Assembly: GCA_035527835.1 (NCBI GenBank)
Contig: DATKZS010000063.1
Coordinates: forward strand, 1-12,084
DNA: 12,084 bases
Direction of reading: 5' to 3'
Origin: DATKZS01 sp035527835 [NCBI: bacterium]
GTDB lineage: Bacteria; RBG-13-61-14
Shown in pieces: positions 1 through 6,983 of the stretch. The translations under genes were made by a program, and so were the position numbers. The notes under the pieces were generated by a model. The model saw only the letters and a list, made by a program, of their open reading frames with translations. It searched no databases and was not told the DNA's origin. Position 1 is the first letter of the stretch. Each line of letters opens with the position of its first letter.

Positions 1-437
1 TCGTCACCGTTTACCCCGTTGACGTCGCCGGCTCTCCCACCGACCTGGTGGATAAGGACGCGGCGCCGCTCGAGGTGATTTACGCGCTCATCCGCGGCGC
101 CTCCTACGACAAGGACGAGCCCACCATGAGCGAGGAGCAGGCCCTGGAATACGCCACCCAGTTCATCAACGGCGCCGCCTCCGCCAGCTCTCAGCAGACC
201 GGCGCCGCCGCCCAGGTCCAACAGCAGCGCTTCAATCGGGACTGGCCGCCCGCCCTCAAAGGCAACGCAACGCTCGACGGTTGGATTCTCAAGGCCCAGC
301 AGAAGACGACAAATCCCCGCTTCTGGAGAATCCAGTCAACCGCCCTCACCCAGGACGGACTGCAAACCACCATCACCAGGGTCGTCAAGGTTGACAAGAT
401 GAACAACTTCTCCGTCCTCTATTACAAAGAGGACTGA
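1..437 (+). CDS. 3' end of an unidentified, possibly pilin-like exported protein (5' partial)
   Basis: The frame is open from base 3 to the TGA at 435-437 and the real start lies outside the window. About 144 residues are visible. The middle is rich in Ala, Ser and Gln (residues encoded around 165-225). The end holds a beta-rich stretch (FWRIQSTALTQDGLQTTIT, then RVVKVDK and FSVLYYKED). A tail of the form 'RI.S.....G..TTI..VV.V' is common in minor pilins and in PilX/GspK-type pilus or type II secretion proteins, but the N-terminal methylation region that would prove this is missing. The ComF gene starts two bases after the stop, so the two are probably co-transcribed and translationally coupled. 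That the frame is coding is well supported; the function is a guess. Confidence 0.7.
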   Translation, partial: VTVYPVDVAGSPTDLVDKDAAPLEVIYALIRGASYDKDEPTMSEEQALEYATQFINGAASASSQQTGAAAQVQQQRFNRDWPPALKGNATLDGWILKAQQKTTNPRFWRIQSTALTQDGLQTTITRVVKVDKMNNFSVLYYKED

Positions 438-439
438 TC

Positions 440-1198
440 GTGGCCGCGCGTCCCGCTCCGGCAATCGGCAAGGCCCGCCAGGCCGCGCGCGGATTATGGG
501 CCGCCGTCTGGCCCGAGCGCTGCCCCCTGTGCCGCGCCCTCCTCGAACCCGGCGCCCCGCCGTCCCTGTGCCGGAGCTGCATGGCCCTGATAAAGCCCCT
601 GGCCGCGCCCCTCTGCGCCCTCTGCGGCCGCGAGCTGTCCTTGGCCAGCCTGCCCCCGGGCCAGGTCTGCGGCTATTGCAATCTGGGGCCGCCCGCTTAC
701 GACGCCGCCCGCTCCTTCGCCGTCTACGACGGCCTGCTCGCCCAGGCCATCCGCGCCTTCAAGTTCCACTCCGACCGCAGCCTGCTGCCCGCGCTCCAGG
801 AGCTCATGCTAAAGGCCGACGAAGCCTGGCTCCATGCCCACGACGTTGACGCCGTCATCCCGGTGCCCCTCCATCAGGCCAGGCTCCGCGCCCGCGGCTT
901 CAACCAGGCCGCGGACCTGGCCCGGCCCGTGGCCCGCCACCGCGCGGTCCCGCTCCTTGGCGGAGCGCTCGTGCGCGTGCGCGACACCGAGCCGCAATAC
1001 GGCCTGTCCATTGACCAGCGCCGCGGAAATGTGAAGGGGGCATTCAGCGTGGATAGGCCCGGACGGATCCAAGGAAAGAGCATCATGTTGGTGGACGACA
1101 TCATGACCACCGGCATCACTCTGAACGAGTCGGCCAAGGCCTTGAAAAAGGCGGGCGCTCAAAAGGTCGTCGTCCTCACCCTGGCCCGGACCAGGTAA
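440..1198 (+). CDS. comF: ComF/GntX family phosphoribosyltransferase-like protein
   Basis: This 252-residue protein has the full ComF layout. An N-terminal double zinc-ribbon carries four CxxC pairs (C28/C31, C44/C47, C59/C62, C77/C80). A type I phosphoribosyltransferase fold follows, with 'VIPVPLHQARLRARGFNQA' near 140-158 and the PRPP-binding loop VDDIMTTG at 218-225. ComF proteins are cytoplasmic and support uptake and recombination of transforming single-stranded DNA in competent bacteria; relatives (GntX) act elsewhere, and the enzymatic substrate is unknown. The GTG at 440 is chosen because AGAGGA (428-433) sits six bases before it and because it gives the usual length. It follows the upstream stop by two bases, so translation is probably coupled. 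If the upstream gene is pilus-related, the pair would fit DNA uptake, but that link is inference. Confidence 0.93.
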   Translation: MAARPAPAIGKARQAARGLWAAVWPERCPLCRALLEPGAPPSLCRSCMALIKPLAAPLCALCGRELSLASLPPGQVCGYCNLGPPAYDAARSFAVYDGLLAQAIRAFKFHSDRSLLPALQELMLKADEAWLHAHDVDAVIPVPLHQARLRARGFNQAADLARPVARHRAVPLLGGALVRVRDTEPQYGLSIDQRRGNVKGAFSVDRPGRIQGKSIMLVDDIMTTGITLNESAKALKKAGAQKVVVLTLARTR

Positions 1199-1200
1199 GG

Positions 1201-1305
1201 CTTGGGGCTTGAGGTTTGGGGCTTGAGGCTTGGGGCTTAAGACATGAGACATGAGAGGCCAATGATGGCTCCGGTCTCAAGTCTCACGCCCCAAGCCTCA
1301 AGCCC
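1201..1305. repeat. G-rich 14-bp tandem repeat inside a large inverted repeat (possible bidirectional terminator)
   Basis: The gap between the converging ComF and HD-GYP genes starts with about 2.7 copies of the 14-mer CTTGGGGCTTGAGG (1201-1239). Bases 1219-1250 and 1274-1305 form an inverted repeat: 32-base arms with 29 matching positions around a 23-base loop. The stem would end transcription from both sides only weakly, as there is no clear T-run, so the terminator role is a guess. The same 14-mer recurs at 4391-4404, which makes this a dispersed family. Confidence 0.7.
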
Positions 1306-1307
1306 TC

Positions 1308-2639
1308 TTAAAGATATGCTCCCGGGTCAACGTTAAAAAGGATCGGGTCCACCGTGGACACGATGAAGCGGGGCTCGCCCTGGTACGATTCCGGCTGCGA
1401 CAGGTCGGCCTCCACCGGCTTGGACAGCGGCGCCCCTTCCGGGTCGAACACCACCTTGATCCGGGGCGTGAGCGGGGCCTCGCCGTAGGTCTCCACCACC
1501 ACCGCCACCTCGTTCGTGTCCAGCCGCACCAAGGTCCCGATCGGATAGATCCCCAGCACCTTCACGAACAGCTCGAAGTACATCGGGTCTATCACCTTGC
1601 CCGCGAGACCCCCCATGATCCGCATCGCCTCCCGCGGGTCATAAGGCTTCTGGTACGGCCGGAGCGTGGTGATCGCGTCGTAAACGTCGCTCACCGTGAT
1701 GATCTTGGAGTGAGGGTGAGGACGCTGGCCCGGCTCGAGCTCCGGGTAGCCGGAGAGGTCATAGCTCACGTGGTGCTCCCGCACCATCCGCGCCACGTGC
1801 TCGCTGATACCGTCCATCTGCAAAACGATCTCCTCGCTCTTCAACGGGTGCCGGCGCATCACCTCCCATTCCTCCGGGTTCAGGGTCCCCGGCTTCAGCG
1901 TGATCGTCTTCGGAGTCATGGTCTTGCCCACGTCATGCAGCAGACCGGCCAGGCCCACGTCCGAAAGCTCCGCTTCCGTAAGACCAAGCTCCCGGGCCAG
2001 CGCCAGCGCCAGCACGCTCACGTTCACCGAATGGTTGAAAAGGTAGTTGTCGTAACTCTTGATCAGCGTCAGCGCCAGGATGGCCGGACGGTCCGTGAGC
2101 ACCATCTTCTTCAGGTCCGCCACCGCCCCCTTCGCCTTGCTCGCCCGCGGGATCCGGCCCAGCCGCGCCTCCTGCAGGACGTCGCCCACCGCGTTCACCG
2201 CGTTGTTGTATACCTCCCGCGCGTCCTTGGCCGTGATGTGCTCGATCTCACGCTCCCTAAAGAGCGCCGACAGACTCCCCGCCTCCCGGACCTTGCCCGC
2301 GTCCTCGTTGAGCAGACCCAGAAATGCGCCCAGCTCCTCCAGACTAAGACCGTCCCGGAGCTCCAGCGCACTCACCCCCACGCCCTCGAAACGCGCCTGC
2401 AGCTCCTGGATCGCCACCTGCAACGAGTAAAACGGCACCCCCTCGAACACCAGCACCTCGTCCACGATCCCCAGCGTCAACAGCCCGAACCGGCGGAGCA
2501 ACTCCGCGATCTCGTCATAGGTCTTCTGGAGAGGACGCTGCACCGACGGATGCTCCGCCGGGTACAGGGCCATGCTCTTGGCCACCGCCAGCATCCCCGT
2601 CAGAATGCTCTCCAGCTTGCCCTTCTCAATCTCGCTCAT
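1308..2639 (-). CDS. HD-GYP domain protein, probable cyclic-di-GMP phosphodiesterase
   Basis: The protein has 443 residues from the ATG at 2639. Residues 8-110 are an alpha/beta domain with YPAEHP at 26-31 that is also found in the upstream HEAT gene. Residues 185-345 are an HD-GYP domain with the metal ligands in place: H203, H235-D236 (LLHDVGK), H264, H289-H290 and D318 (SDVYDA). HD-GYP enzymes hydrolyse cyclic-di-GMP to pGpG or GMP in the cytoplasm. The signature HHExxDGxGYP reads HHVSYDLSGYP here, so the Glu and the first Gly are replaced and activity could differ. The roughly 90-residue C-terminal region is a beta-rich tail (VRLDTNEVAVVVE) usual for HD-GYP proteins. The start is fixed by an ATGA overlap with the upstream stop and by GAGGAA nine bases before it; the frame extends further upstream without a better start. 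No membrane segment or receiver domain is seen. Confidence 0.9.
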   Translation of the reverse strand: MSEIEKGKLESILTGMLAVAKSMALYPAEHPSVQRPLQKTYDEIAELLRRFGLLTLGIVDEVLVFEGVPFYSLQVAIQELQARFEGVGVSALELRDGLSLEELGAFLGLLNEDAGKVREAGSLSALFREREIEHITAKDAREVYNNAVNAVGDVLQEARLGRIPRASKAKGAVADLKKMVLTDRPAILALTLIKSYDNYLFNHSVNVSVLALALARELGLTEAELSDVGLAGLLHDVGKTMTPKTITLKPGTLNPEEWEVMRRHPLKSEEIVLQMDGISEHVARMVREHHVSYDLSGYPELEPGQRPHPHSKIITVSDVYDAITTLRPYQKPYDPREAMRIMGGLAGKVIDPMYFELFVKVLGIYPIGTLVRLDTNEVAVVVETYGEAPLTPRIKVVFDPEGAPLSKPVEADLSQPESYQGEPRFIVSTVDPILFNVDPGAYL

Positions 2640-4237
2640 TTCAGATGTTCCTCGATGTTCTCCACCGGGCGCCCGTCGTTCTTGAGCAGGGCCGTAAGCA
2701 CCGCCGCGCACGTCCGGTGAAGCGGGTCGTCCTTGCCCCGCGAATAGCGCGCCAGCGCCTGCATCGCACTCTCGCCCCCCAGCCGCCCCAGCGCCTCCGC
2801 CGCCTTGATCCGGAGCGGAAGGTACTTGCCCCGGTTAAAAAGCGGCCACTTGTTCAACACCTTGATCAGGTGCGGCAGCGCCTCCTTCGACCCGATCCGG
2901 CCCAGCGACTCGATCACCGCCGTGAGCAGCGCCATGGTGTCCTCGCGCGGCGGCACGCTGCTCAACAGGTTCATCAGCGCCGGCGCGCCCGCCAGGTCAC
3001 GCGACTCGCCCAGCGCCGAAACGATGATGATCCTGACCTCCGGGTTGCCCTCGTTCGACAGCGCCGCCGCCAGCGCCCGCGAAGCCTCCATCCCCCGGAT
3101 CCGCACCAGCGCCCGGATCGCCTCCCGCCGCACCTTGTCGTCCTTATGGTCCAGGAGCTTCCGCACCGCCTCCACCGACCGCCGGTCCCGGAGCTCTCCC
3201 AAAAGATACGCCGCCTTCCGAAGCTTGCCCGCGTCCTCGTCCTTGAGGTGCCGCTCCAGCACGCTCCGCGCCTCACCCTCGAACGAGAGCGCCAGGTCAA
3301 TCAGCGGCCGGCCCGCGCTGATGGACTCGGTGCGAGCGAGCAGCATCATGATCTCGTCAATCACGGAAGGCCCGAGGGGCGCGATGGTCCGTTGCAGCTC
3401 CTGGCGCTCCCGCCCCTCCCGCTCAGCGTACCGCTCCAGCATCCAGCGCAGGAATTCGCCCCGGCCCAGAGCGCGCGCCGACCTCTGCGCCAGCGCCCGA
3501 ATCTGTTCGCCGGCCGCGCCCTTCCGCTCCGGGTCCGCCGCCGCCGCCGCGATCGCGTCCATAATCTCCAGCGCCGCCTCGAACGACTTGCCCTCGATCA
3601 GCGGACGCGCCAGCACCTCGAGCTCGCGCAGCAATTGCCCGAACCGTTCCGGGTCATCCTCCCCCGCCAACAGCGCCAGCGCCTCCGCGATGTGGTCCTC
3701 CGGCCGCGGGGCCTCCGGCTCCGCCGCGCCCTCCTCGAAGGCCTGGTCCGAGGTCGAGAGGCGGCTGAAGTCCATCTCGTTGATCCACACGCTCTTGATT
3801 TGCTTCTCCCGGATCCATTGCTCGATGAACCGCCCGCTCCGGAAATTCTCCGGCCCCTCCAGCAACAGCTCCAGGAACGCCGTGAAATCATCGAGCGACA
3901 GCTCCTTGCGCAGCGAGAAGCTCTTGATCTGGCGGAGGTGCATCTCCTGCGCCAGCTCTCGCGGCAGCGCCTGCCCCTCCGCGATCTTCTGGTCGTTGTA
4001 CAAAAACCCCTGCCGGCTCACCTGCAGGGTGAGGTCGCCCAGGAACTGCAGCGCCACCTGGATCCCGCCATAAGCCTGGCCCAGCAGGTTCGCCCGCTGC
4101 GGGTGGCCCGCCGGGTAAATGGAAATCGCCCGGAGCGACTTCCCCATCTCGATCAGCACCGACTCCAGGTGCTTGATGTCAATCCCCGCTGCCGGCCGCC
4201 CCGGGCCCTCACCGGCTCTATTGTCACCTGTGCTCAT
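2636..4237 (-). CDS. HEAT-repeat scaffold protein with the same N-terminal domain as the HD-GYP protein
   Basis: This is a 533-residue soluble protein. Residues 22-125 (HLESVL..., YPAGHP at 41-46, LSLDDFTAFLELL at 113-125) align along their length with residues 8-110 of the downstream HD-GYP protein. Residues 165-180 are an acidic, Pro-rich linker. From about 195 to the end the protein is helical, and from about 335 it shows HEAT or PBS-lyase-like repeats: 'KLRKAAYLLGELRD', 'KVRREAIRALVRI', 'EVRIIIVSALGES', 'LRIKAAEALGRLGG'. Such solenoids bind partner proteins. Its TGA overlaps the next gene's ATG, so the two are made together, and the common domain suggests they dimerise or sense the same signal. 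The ATG at 4237 lacks a clear Shine-Dalgarno sequence, but the shared domain starts near residue 22, so the true start cannot lie much further downstream. Confidence 0.85.
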   Translation of the reverse strand: MSTGDNRAGEGPGRPAAGIDIKHLESVLIEMGKSLRAISIYPAGHPQRANLLGQAYGGIQVALQFLGDLTLQVSRQGFLYNDQKIAEGQALPRELAQEMHLRQIKSFSLRKELSLDDFTAFLELLLEGPENFRSGRFIEQWIREKQIKSVWINEMDFSRLSTSDQAFEEGAAEPEAPRPEDHIAEALALLAGEDDPERFGQLLRELEVLARPLIEGKSFEAALEIMDAIAAAAADPERKGAAGEQIRALAQRSARALGRGEFLRWMLERYAEREGRERQELQRTIAPLGPSVIDEIMMLLARTESISAGRPLIDLALSFEGEARSVLERHLKDEDAGKLRKAAYLLGELRDRRSVEAVRKLLDHKDDKVRREAIRALVRIRGMEASRALAAALSNEGNPEVRIIIVSALGESRDLAGAPALMNLLSSVPPREDTMALLTAVIESLGRIGSKEALPHLIKVLNKWPLFNRGKYLPLRIKAAEALGRLGGESAMQALARYSRGKDDPLHRTCAAVLTALLKNDGRPVENIEEHLK

Positions 4238-4327
4238 CTTGGACCAATGATCTTTGCGAATTTATGGATCAGCCTCCTCAACATCTCCGCCCGGCCCGGC
4301 ATGACCCCTTCTTTTCTCCATCCTGAT

Positions 4328-4356
4328 ATTTTAACCAACCTATCATACCCGCTCAA
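4328..4356 (-). promoter_or_regulatory. Candidate sigma70-type promoter for the HEAT/HD-GYP operon
   Basis: Read on the minus strand, TTGAGC (4356-4351) and TAAAAT (4333-4328) are separated by 17 bases. This would leave a leader of roughly 85 bases before the ATG at 4237. The stretch is AT-rich compared with its surroundings. It is a consensus match only. Confidence 0.35.
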
Positions 4357-4383
4357 CCTCTTCAAAAATTTTCCGCCTCTCCC

Positions 4384-4426
4384 CCTCAAGCCTCAAGCCC
4401 CAAGCCCCTATCTTGCCTCAAGCCCC
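4384..4426. repeat. Second locus of the G-rich (here C-rich) dispersed repeat
   Basis: CCTCAAG occurs at 4384-4390, CCTCAAGCCCCAAG at 4391-4404 and CCTCAAGCCCC at 4416-4426. These are the reverse complement of the 14-mer found three kilobases earlier at 1201-1239. The locus sits between two divergent genes rather than convergent ones, which argues against a purely terminator role. The rest of the 4238-4493 spacer holds only the candidate minus-strand promoter. Confidence 0.65.
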
Positions 4427-4493
4427 GCGCCCCATCCCTCCACTTGCCATTTCCCGCGGATTCCGGGTTAAAATGAATTGCAAAGGATAGGCC

Positions 4494-5852
4494 ATGAGCA
4501 AGCTGTACGACATCGCCATTCTGGGCGCCGACGATCCCGCCTCCTGGCTCTCGGCCGCGGCGTTTGCCGGCCGCGACCTGCGCGTCGCCCTCATCTTGGG
4601 CCACGCGCCCGACCCCGATACCGTGGCCTTTCCGTGGCTCCCCCTCGATCTCGCCCGCCACGCCGAGCTCATGGCCCAGGCCGGGCTCGTCCCCGCCGCC
4701 GCCCCGCGGCCGCCGTTTACCCCAGACCTCCAGGTCATTGTCGCCGGCAAGGCCATTGACCTCGCCGCCGATCCCCTGTTTTTCGAGCGCGGCATAAAGC
4801 GCGACCTGGGCGGCGACGCCGCCATCCTGATCGAGCTCTCCCAGGCCCTCGGCCGCGGCGCCTCGGAATTCATCGCCGCCGCCGCCGCTGACCCTTCCTC
4901 GCCCCTGAACCGGCTCTACGCCGCCGTCCCGCCGGACCGCCCCTGGTCCGGATGGTTCAAGAAGCGAGGGCCCACGCTCCCTGAATCTCCTCCTTTCAGC
5001 CGCGCGGCCTCCGGAGCGCCCGCTCCCATCCGCTCCGCCTTCCTGGCCGCCGCCACCGCCGTGCTCGCCGCGCCGCTGCCTCCCGAGCCCACGCTCGCCC
5101 AAGTCGCCATGCTTTGGAACTTCTGCCGCGGCGCGCGCCCCGGGCCCGGCGCGACACTGGGTCTCCGCGAACAGGCCGCCGCCAGGATCGCCAAGCGCGG
5201 GGCCGTGATCGAGGGCGACCCGGAGACCGTCATCGCCGAGGGCAGGTCCGTCCACAGCGTCCGCCTCAAGAGCCGCGCCATCGTTGACGCCAAGATCCTG
5301 GTTGCGGCCTCGTCCATGCTCGCCCGGCTGTTAAGCCCGGGAAAATCCGGACCCCGGCCGGGAAAAAGCCCGGACCCGGCCATGGAGCGGGCCACCTTTT
5401 TCTACCGCATCGAGAAATCGTCCCTGCCCGAGGCCCTGGCCGAACGCGCGGTCGTCGCCGCCGACCCGGGAAAGCCACTCTCCGGCGCAAACCTCATGGT
5501 CATCGTTCGCTCGCCCCGCGTGCCCCGCCGCCAGACCATGGCCATTACCGTATTCGCCCCGCCCGGCGCCATTGACCCCGAATCCCTGCCCCAGGCCCTC
5601 GCCGCGTCCCTGCCCTGGATCGAGCCGGCCGCCATCACCCCGGACGACACCCGCGCGCCCATCATCGCCTCCTGCCCTCCCCTGAATTATCTCCTCGCCC
5701 CGCCTCCGTCACCGGCCCCCGTCTTTGAAAACTTTTTCCCGCTCCCCGGAGACCCGCTCCCCGGATGGGGACCCGCCGGACTCATCATCTCCCTCCGCGC
5801 CCTCCTCGCCGCGGGCCTGGACCTCCTCCCCAAGTACAAAGGACGATTATGA
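4494..5852 (+). CDS. FAD/NAD(P)-dependent oxidoreductase-like protein with degenerate dinucleotide motif
   Basis: This 452-residue protein looks like a phytoene-desaturase or amine-oxidase-type flavoprotein. It opens with a beta-alpha-beta unit, YDIAILGADDPASWLSAAAF (5-24), where the family normally has GxGxxG. Residues 223-272 (GLREQAAARIAKRGAVIEGD, ending AKILVAAS) match the typical strand-turn region that approaches FAD. The C-terminal GWGPAGLIISLRALLAAG (424-441) stands where these enzymes have their last FAD-contact motif. Two of the usual glycines in the first motif are replaced by acidic residues, so cofactor binding may be lost. The centre (140-200) is Pro/Ala-rich. The start is supported by AAAGGA at 4482-4487, six bases before the ATG. 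It stands alone and converges on the FHA gene. Substrate is unknown. Confidence 0.6.
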   Translation: MSKLYDIAILGADDPASWLSAAAFAGRDLRVALILGHAPDPDTVAFPWLPLDLARHAELMAQAGLVPAAAPRPPFTPDLQVIVAGKAIDLAADPLFFERGIKRDLGGDAAILIELSQALGRGASEFIAAAAADPSSPLNRLYAAVPPDRPWSGWFKKRGPTLPESPPFSRAASGAPAPIRSAFLAAATAVLAAPLPPEPTLAQVAMLWNFCRGARPGPGATLGLREQAAARIAKRGAVIEGDPETVIAEGRSVHSVRLKSRAIVDAKILVAASSMLARLLSPGKSGPRPGKSPDPAMERATFFYRIEKSSLPEALAERAVVAADPGKPLSGANLMVIVRSPRVPRRQTMAITVFAPPGAIDPESLPQALAASLPWIEPAAITPDDTRAPIIASCPPLNYLLAPPPSPAPVFENFFPLPGDPLPGWGPAGLIISLRALLAAGLDLLPKYKGRL

Positions 5853-5891
5853 CGGAACCTCTAACTCCTTCCTTCGCTCTTTGCGGCTCAG

Positions 5892-5962
5892 AAAAAAAAT
5901 CGAGGAGCGAGGAGCGAGGAGCGATGGGTTCCGGAAATTTCCCTCGATTTTCGCTCCTCGAT
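5892..5962 (-). terminator. Intrinsic terminator of the FHA gene built on a CGAGGAG triplicate
   Basis: Bases 5899-5910 and 5951-5962 are a perfect 12-base inverted repeat (ATCGAGGAGCGA). On the minus strand the hairpin is followed by eight U (A-run 5892-5899), the classic intrinsic form, directly downstream of the FHA stop. The left arm is one of three tandem CGAGGAG copies (5901-5921), so several stems are possible. On the plus strand a T5 run at 5972-5976 follows less tightly, so it may also help stop the oxidoreductase transcript. Confidence 0.65.
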
Positions 5963-5985
5963 CCTCACCCCTTTTTGAAAATGGA

Positions 5986-6762
5986 TCAGAGCACGATGAT
6001 TCGAAGGCGGGTGTCGCCGATCTCGACCACGTCGTTGTGGCTGAGCTTGACGGCGGAGACGGGCCGGCCGTTGAGGATGGTGCCGTTGGATGACGCCAGG
6101 TCCTTGAGCCCCATGGTGGACTTGTTCGAGATCACGATCTGGCAATGGCGCCGCGACACCGCCTCGTCGTTGATCCTTACGTCCACGGCCTCGCCCCTCC
6201 CGATCACCGTGGCCTTCTTGCTGAGCAGGAATTTCCGGCCGGCTTCCGGCCCGTCCAGGACGTTGAGCAGCACCCGGAGGGCCGGGGGCAGCATCGGGTT
6301 CGAGACCTCGCCCCGCACCTGGGTGGCCGCGTTCGGATCAACGTAGTGCGCGGCCTGTGACTGCGTCTGGGCCGGCGAATCCTCCGGCATGAACGTCCCG
6401 TAAACGTCGCGCACCATGCAGAACAGGAGCGTGGTGCTCCCCACCTTGATCTCCGACATGTTGCCCACGGCCGCCCGCTCCACCCGCTCGCCGTTCACGA
6501 ACGTGCCGTTCGAGCTGTTCTGGTCGCTCACGTAGACCTCGTTGTTCATCCACTCGATCGCGGCGTGGGTCGAGCTCACCGTGGGGTCGTGGAGCTGGAC
6601 CTCAACCGGACCGCGGCCAATCACCGTCCGCGACTTGGTGAGGCTCACCGTCATCCCCTTGTCCGGCCCCTCGATCACCTCCACCGAAAGATAGAGATCC
6701 GCTGGAAGCGATCCGTAATCCGCCTCCCCCGTATGGATGATCGTCTTGTCGCCGCCCTGCAT
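5986..6762 (-). CDS. Protein with two FHA (phosphothreonine-binding) domains
   Basis: The protein has 258 residues from the ATG at 6762. FHA 1 covers about 24-116 (VIGR 47-50, SSTH 63-66, SSNGTFVNG 83-91). FHA 2 covers about 162-258 (VIGR 186-189, SRRH 203-206, SSNGTILNG 224-232). A 45-residue linker rich in Gln and Ala joins them. FHA domains bind phosphothreonine peptides and recruit substrates of Ser/Thr kinases. FHA 2 has all usual contact residues; FHA 1 has Thr in place of the Arg/Asn of SxRH and may bind differently. Threonines at 7 and 11 are possible phosphorylation sites. The frame extends 19 codons further to a TTG, but the ATG is preferred because GGAAGGTGG lies just before it and a promoter at 6834-6862 would place the TTG almost at the transcript start. 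No kinase is visible nearby. Confidence 0.88.
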   Translation of the reverse strand: MQGGDKTIIHTGEADYGSLPADLYLSVEVIEGPDKGMTVSLTKSRTVIGRGPVEVQLHDPTVSSTHAAIEWMNNEVYVSDQNSSNGTFVNGERVERAAVGNMSEIKVGSTTLLFCMVRDVYGTFMPEDSPAQTQSQAAHYVDPNAATQVRGEVSNPMLPPALRVLLNVLDGPEAGRKFLLSKKATVIGRGEAVDVRINDEAVSRRHCQIVISNKSTMGLKDLASSNGTILNGRPVSAVKLSHNDVVEIGDTRLRIIVL

Positions 6763-6833
6763 GGACTCCACCTTCCGCCCGGACCGAAAATTTTGCCGGC
6801 CCCAATGCCTCGTCACCAAGAGTTGATTATCTT

Positions 6834-6862
6834 ATCATAATTAAAATCAGGCGCGGAGACAA
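6834..6862 (-). promoter_or_regulatory. Sigma70-type promoter for the FHA gene
   Basis: On the minus strand TTGTCT (6862-6857) and TATGAT (6839-6834) lie 17 bases apart. A start of transcription near 6827 gives a leader of about 65 bases to the ATG at 6762, which supports that start over the TTG at 6819. Confidence 0.55.
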
Positions 6863-6871
6863 TGGCGTTGG

Positions 6872-6894
6872 GGCCAGGTAACCCTGAGCCCCGC
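6872..6894. other. Strong hairpin in the 6763-7146 spacer
   Basis: GGGGCCAGG and CCTGAGCCCC pair around the loop TAAC with one bulged base. It lies just upstream of the FHA promoter and has no T-run on either side, so it is not a clear terminator. The rest of this 384-base gene-free stretch holds the FHA promoter and the inverted-terminus element at 6984-7134; nothing else is recognised. Confidence 0.4.
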
Positions 6895-6983
6895 GGGTCG
6901 AAACTGTTCTCTTATCAGCGCAAAAATATCCCTTTCGGGTCATAAGACTCGGACGGCACGGGTATCTCCTCTTTCCTGATTCA

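Noticed and set aside
1201-1305. CRISPR array
   Set aside because: The short tandem units lack spacers of even length, and no cas gene is present.
2640-2711. Extended start for the HD-GYP protein, 24 codons upstream
   Set aside because: It would overlap the HEAT gene by 76 bases; the ATGA junction with a GAGGAA site is the normal solution.
1710-2720. Long plus-strand open frames opposite the HD-GYP and HEAT genes (also 2645-4471 and 2805-4073)
   Set aside because: They are rich in Arg, His, Leu, Pro or Ser with no domain, and arise because a GC-rich gene leaves antisense frames open. The minus-strand frames have clear domains.
4444-4474. TTGCCA ... TAAAAT as promoter of the oxidoreductase-like gene
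   Set aside because: The spacer is 19 bases and transcription would start almost at the Shine-Dalgarno sequence, so it is not convincing.
4386-5255. Minus-strand 289-codon frame opposite the oxidoreductase-like gene
   Set aside because: It is Gly/Arg-rich and domain-free, whereas the plus-strand frame has a Shine-Dalgarno sequence and a recognisable fold pattern.
6763-6819. Extended TTG start for the FHA protein
   Set aside because: A promoter at 6834-6862 leaves almost no leader before the TTG, and the ATG at 6762 has a better ribosome binding site and starts just before the first domain.
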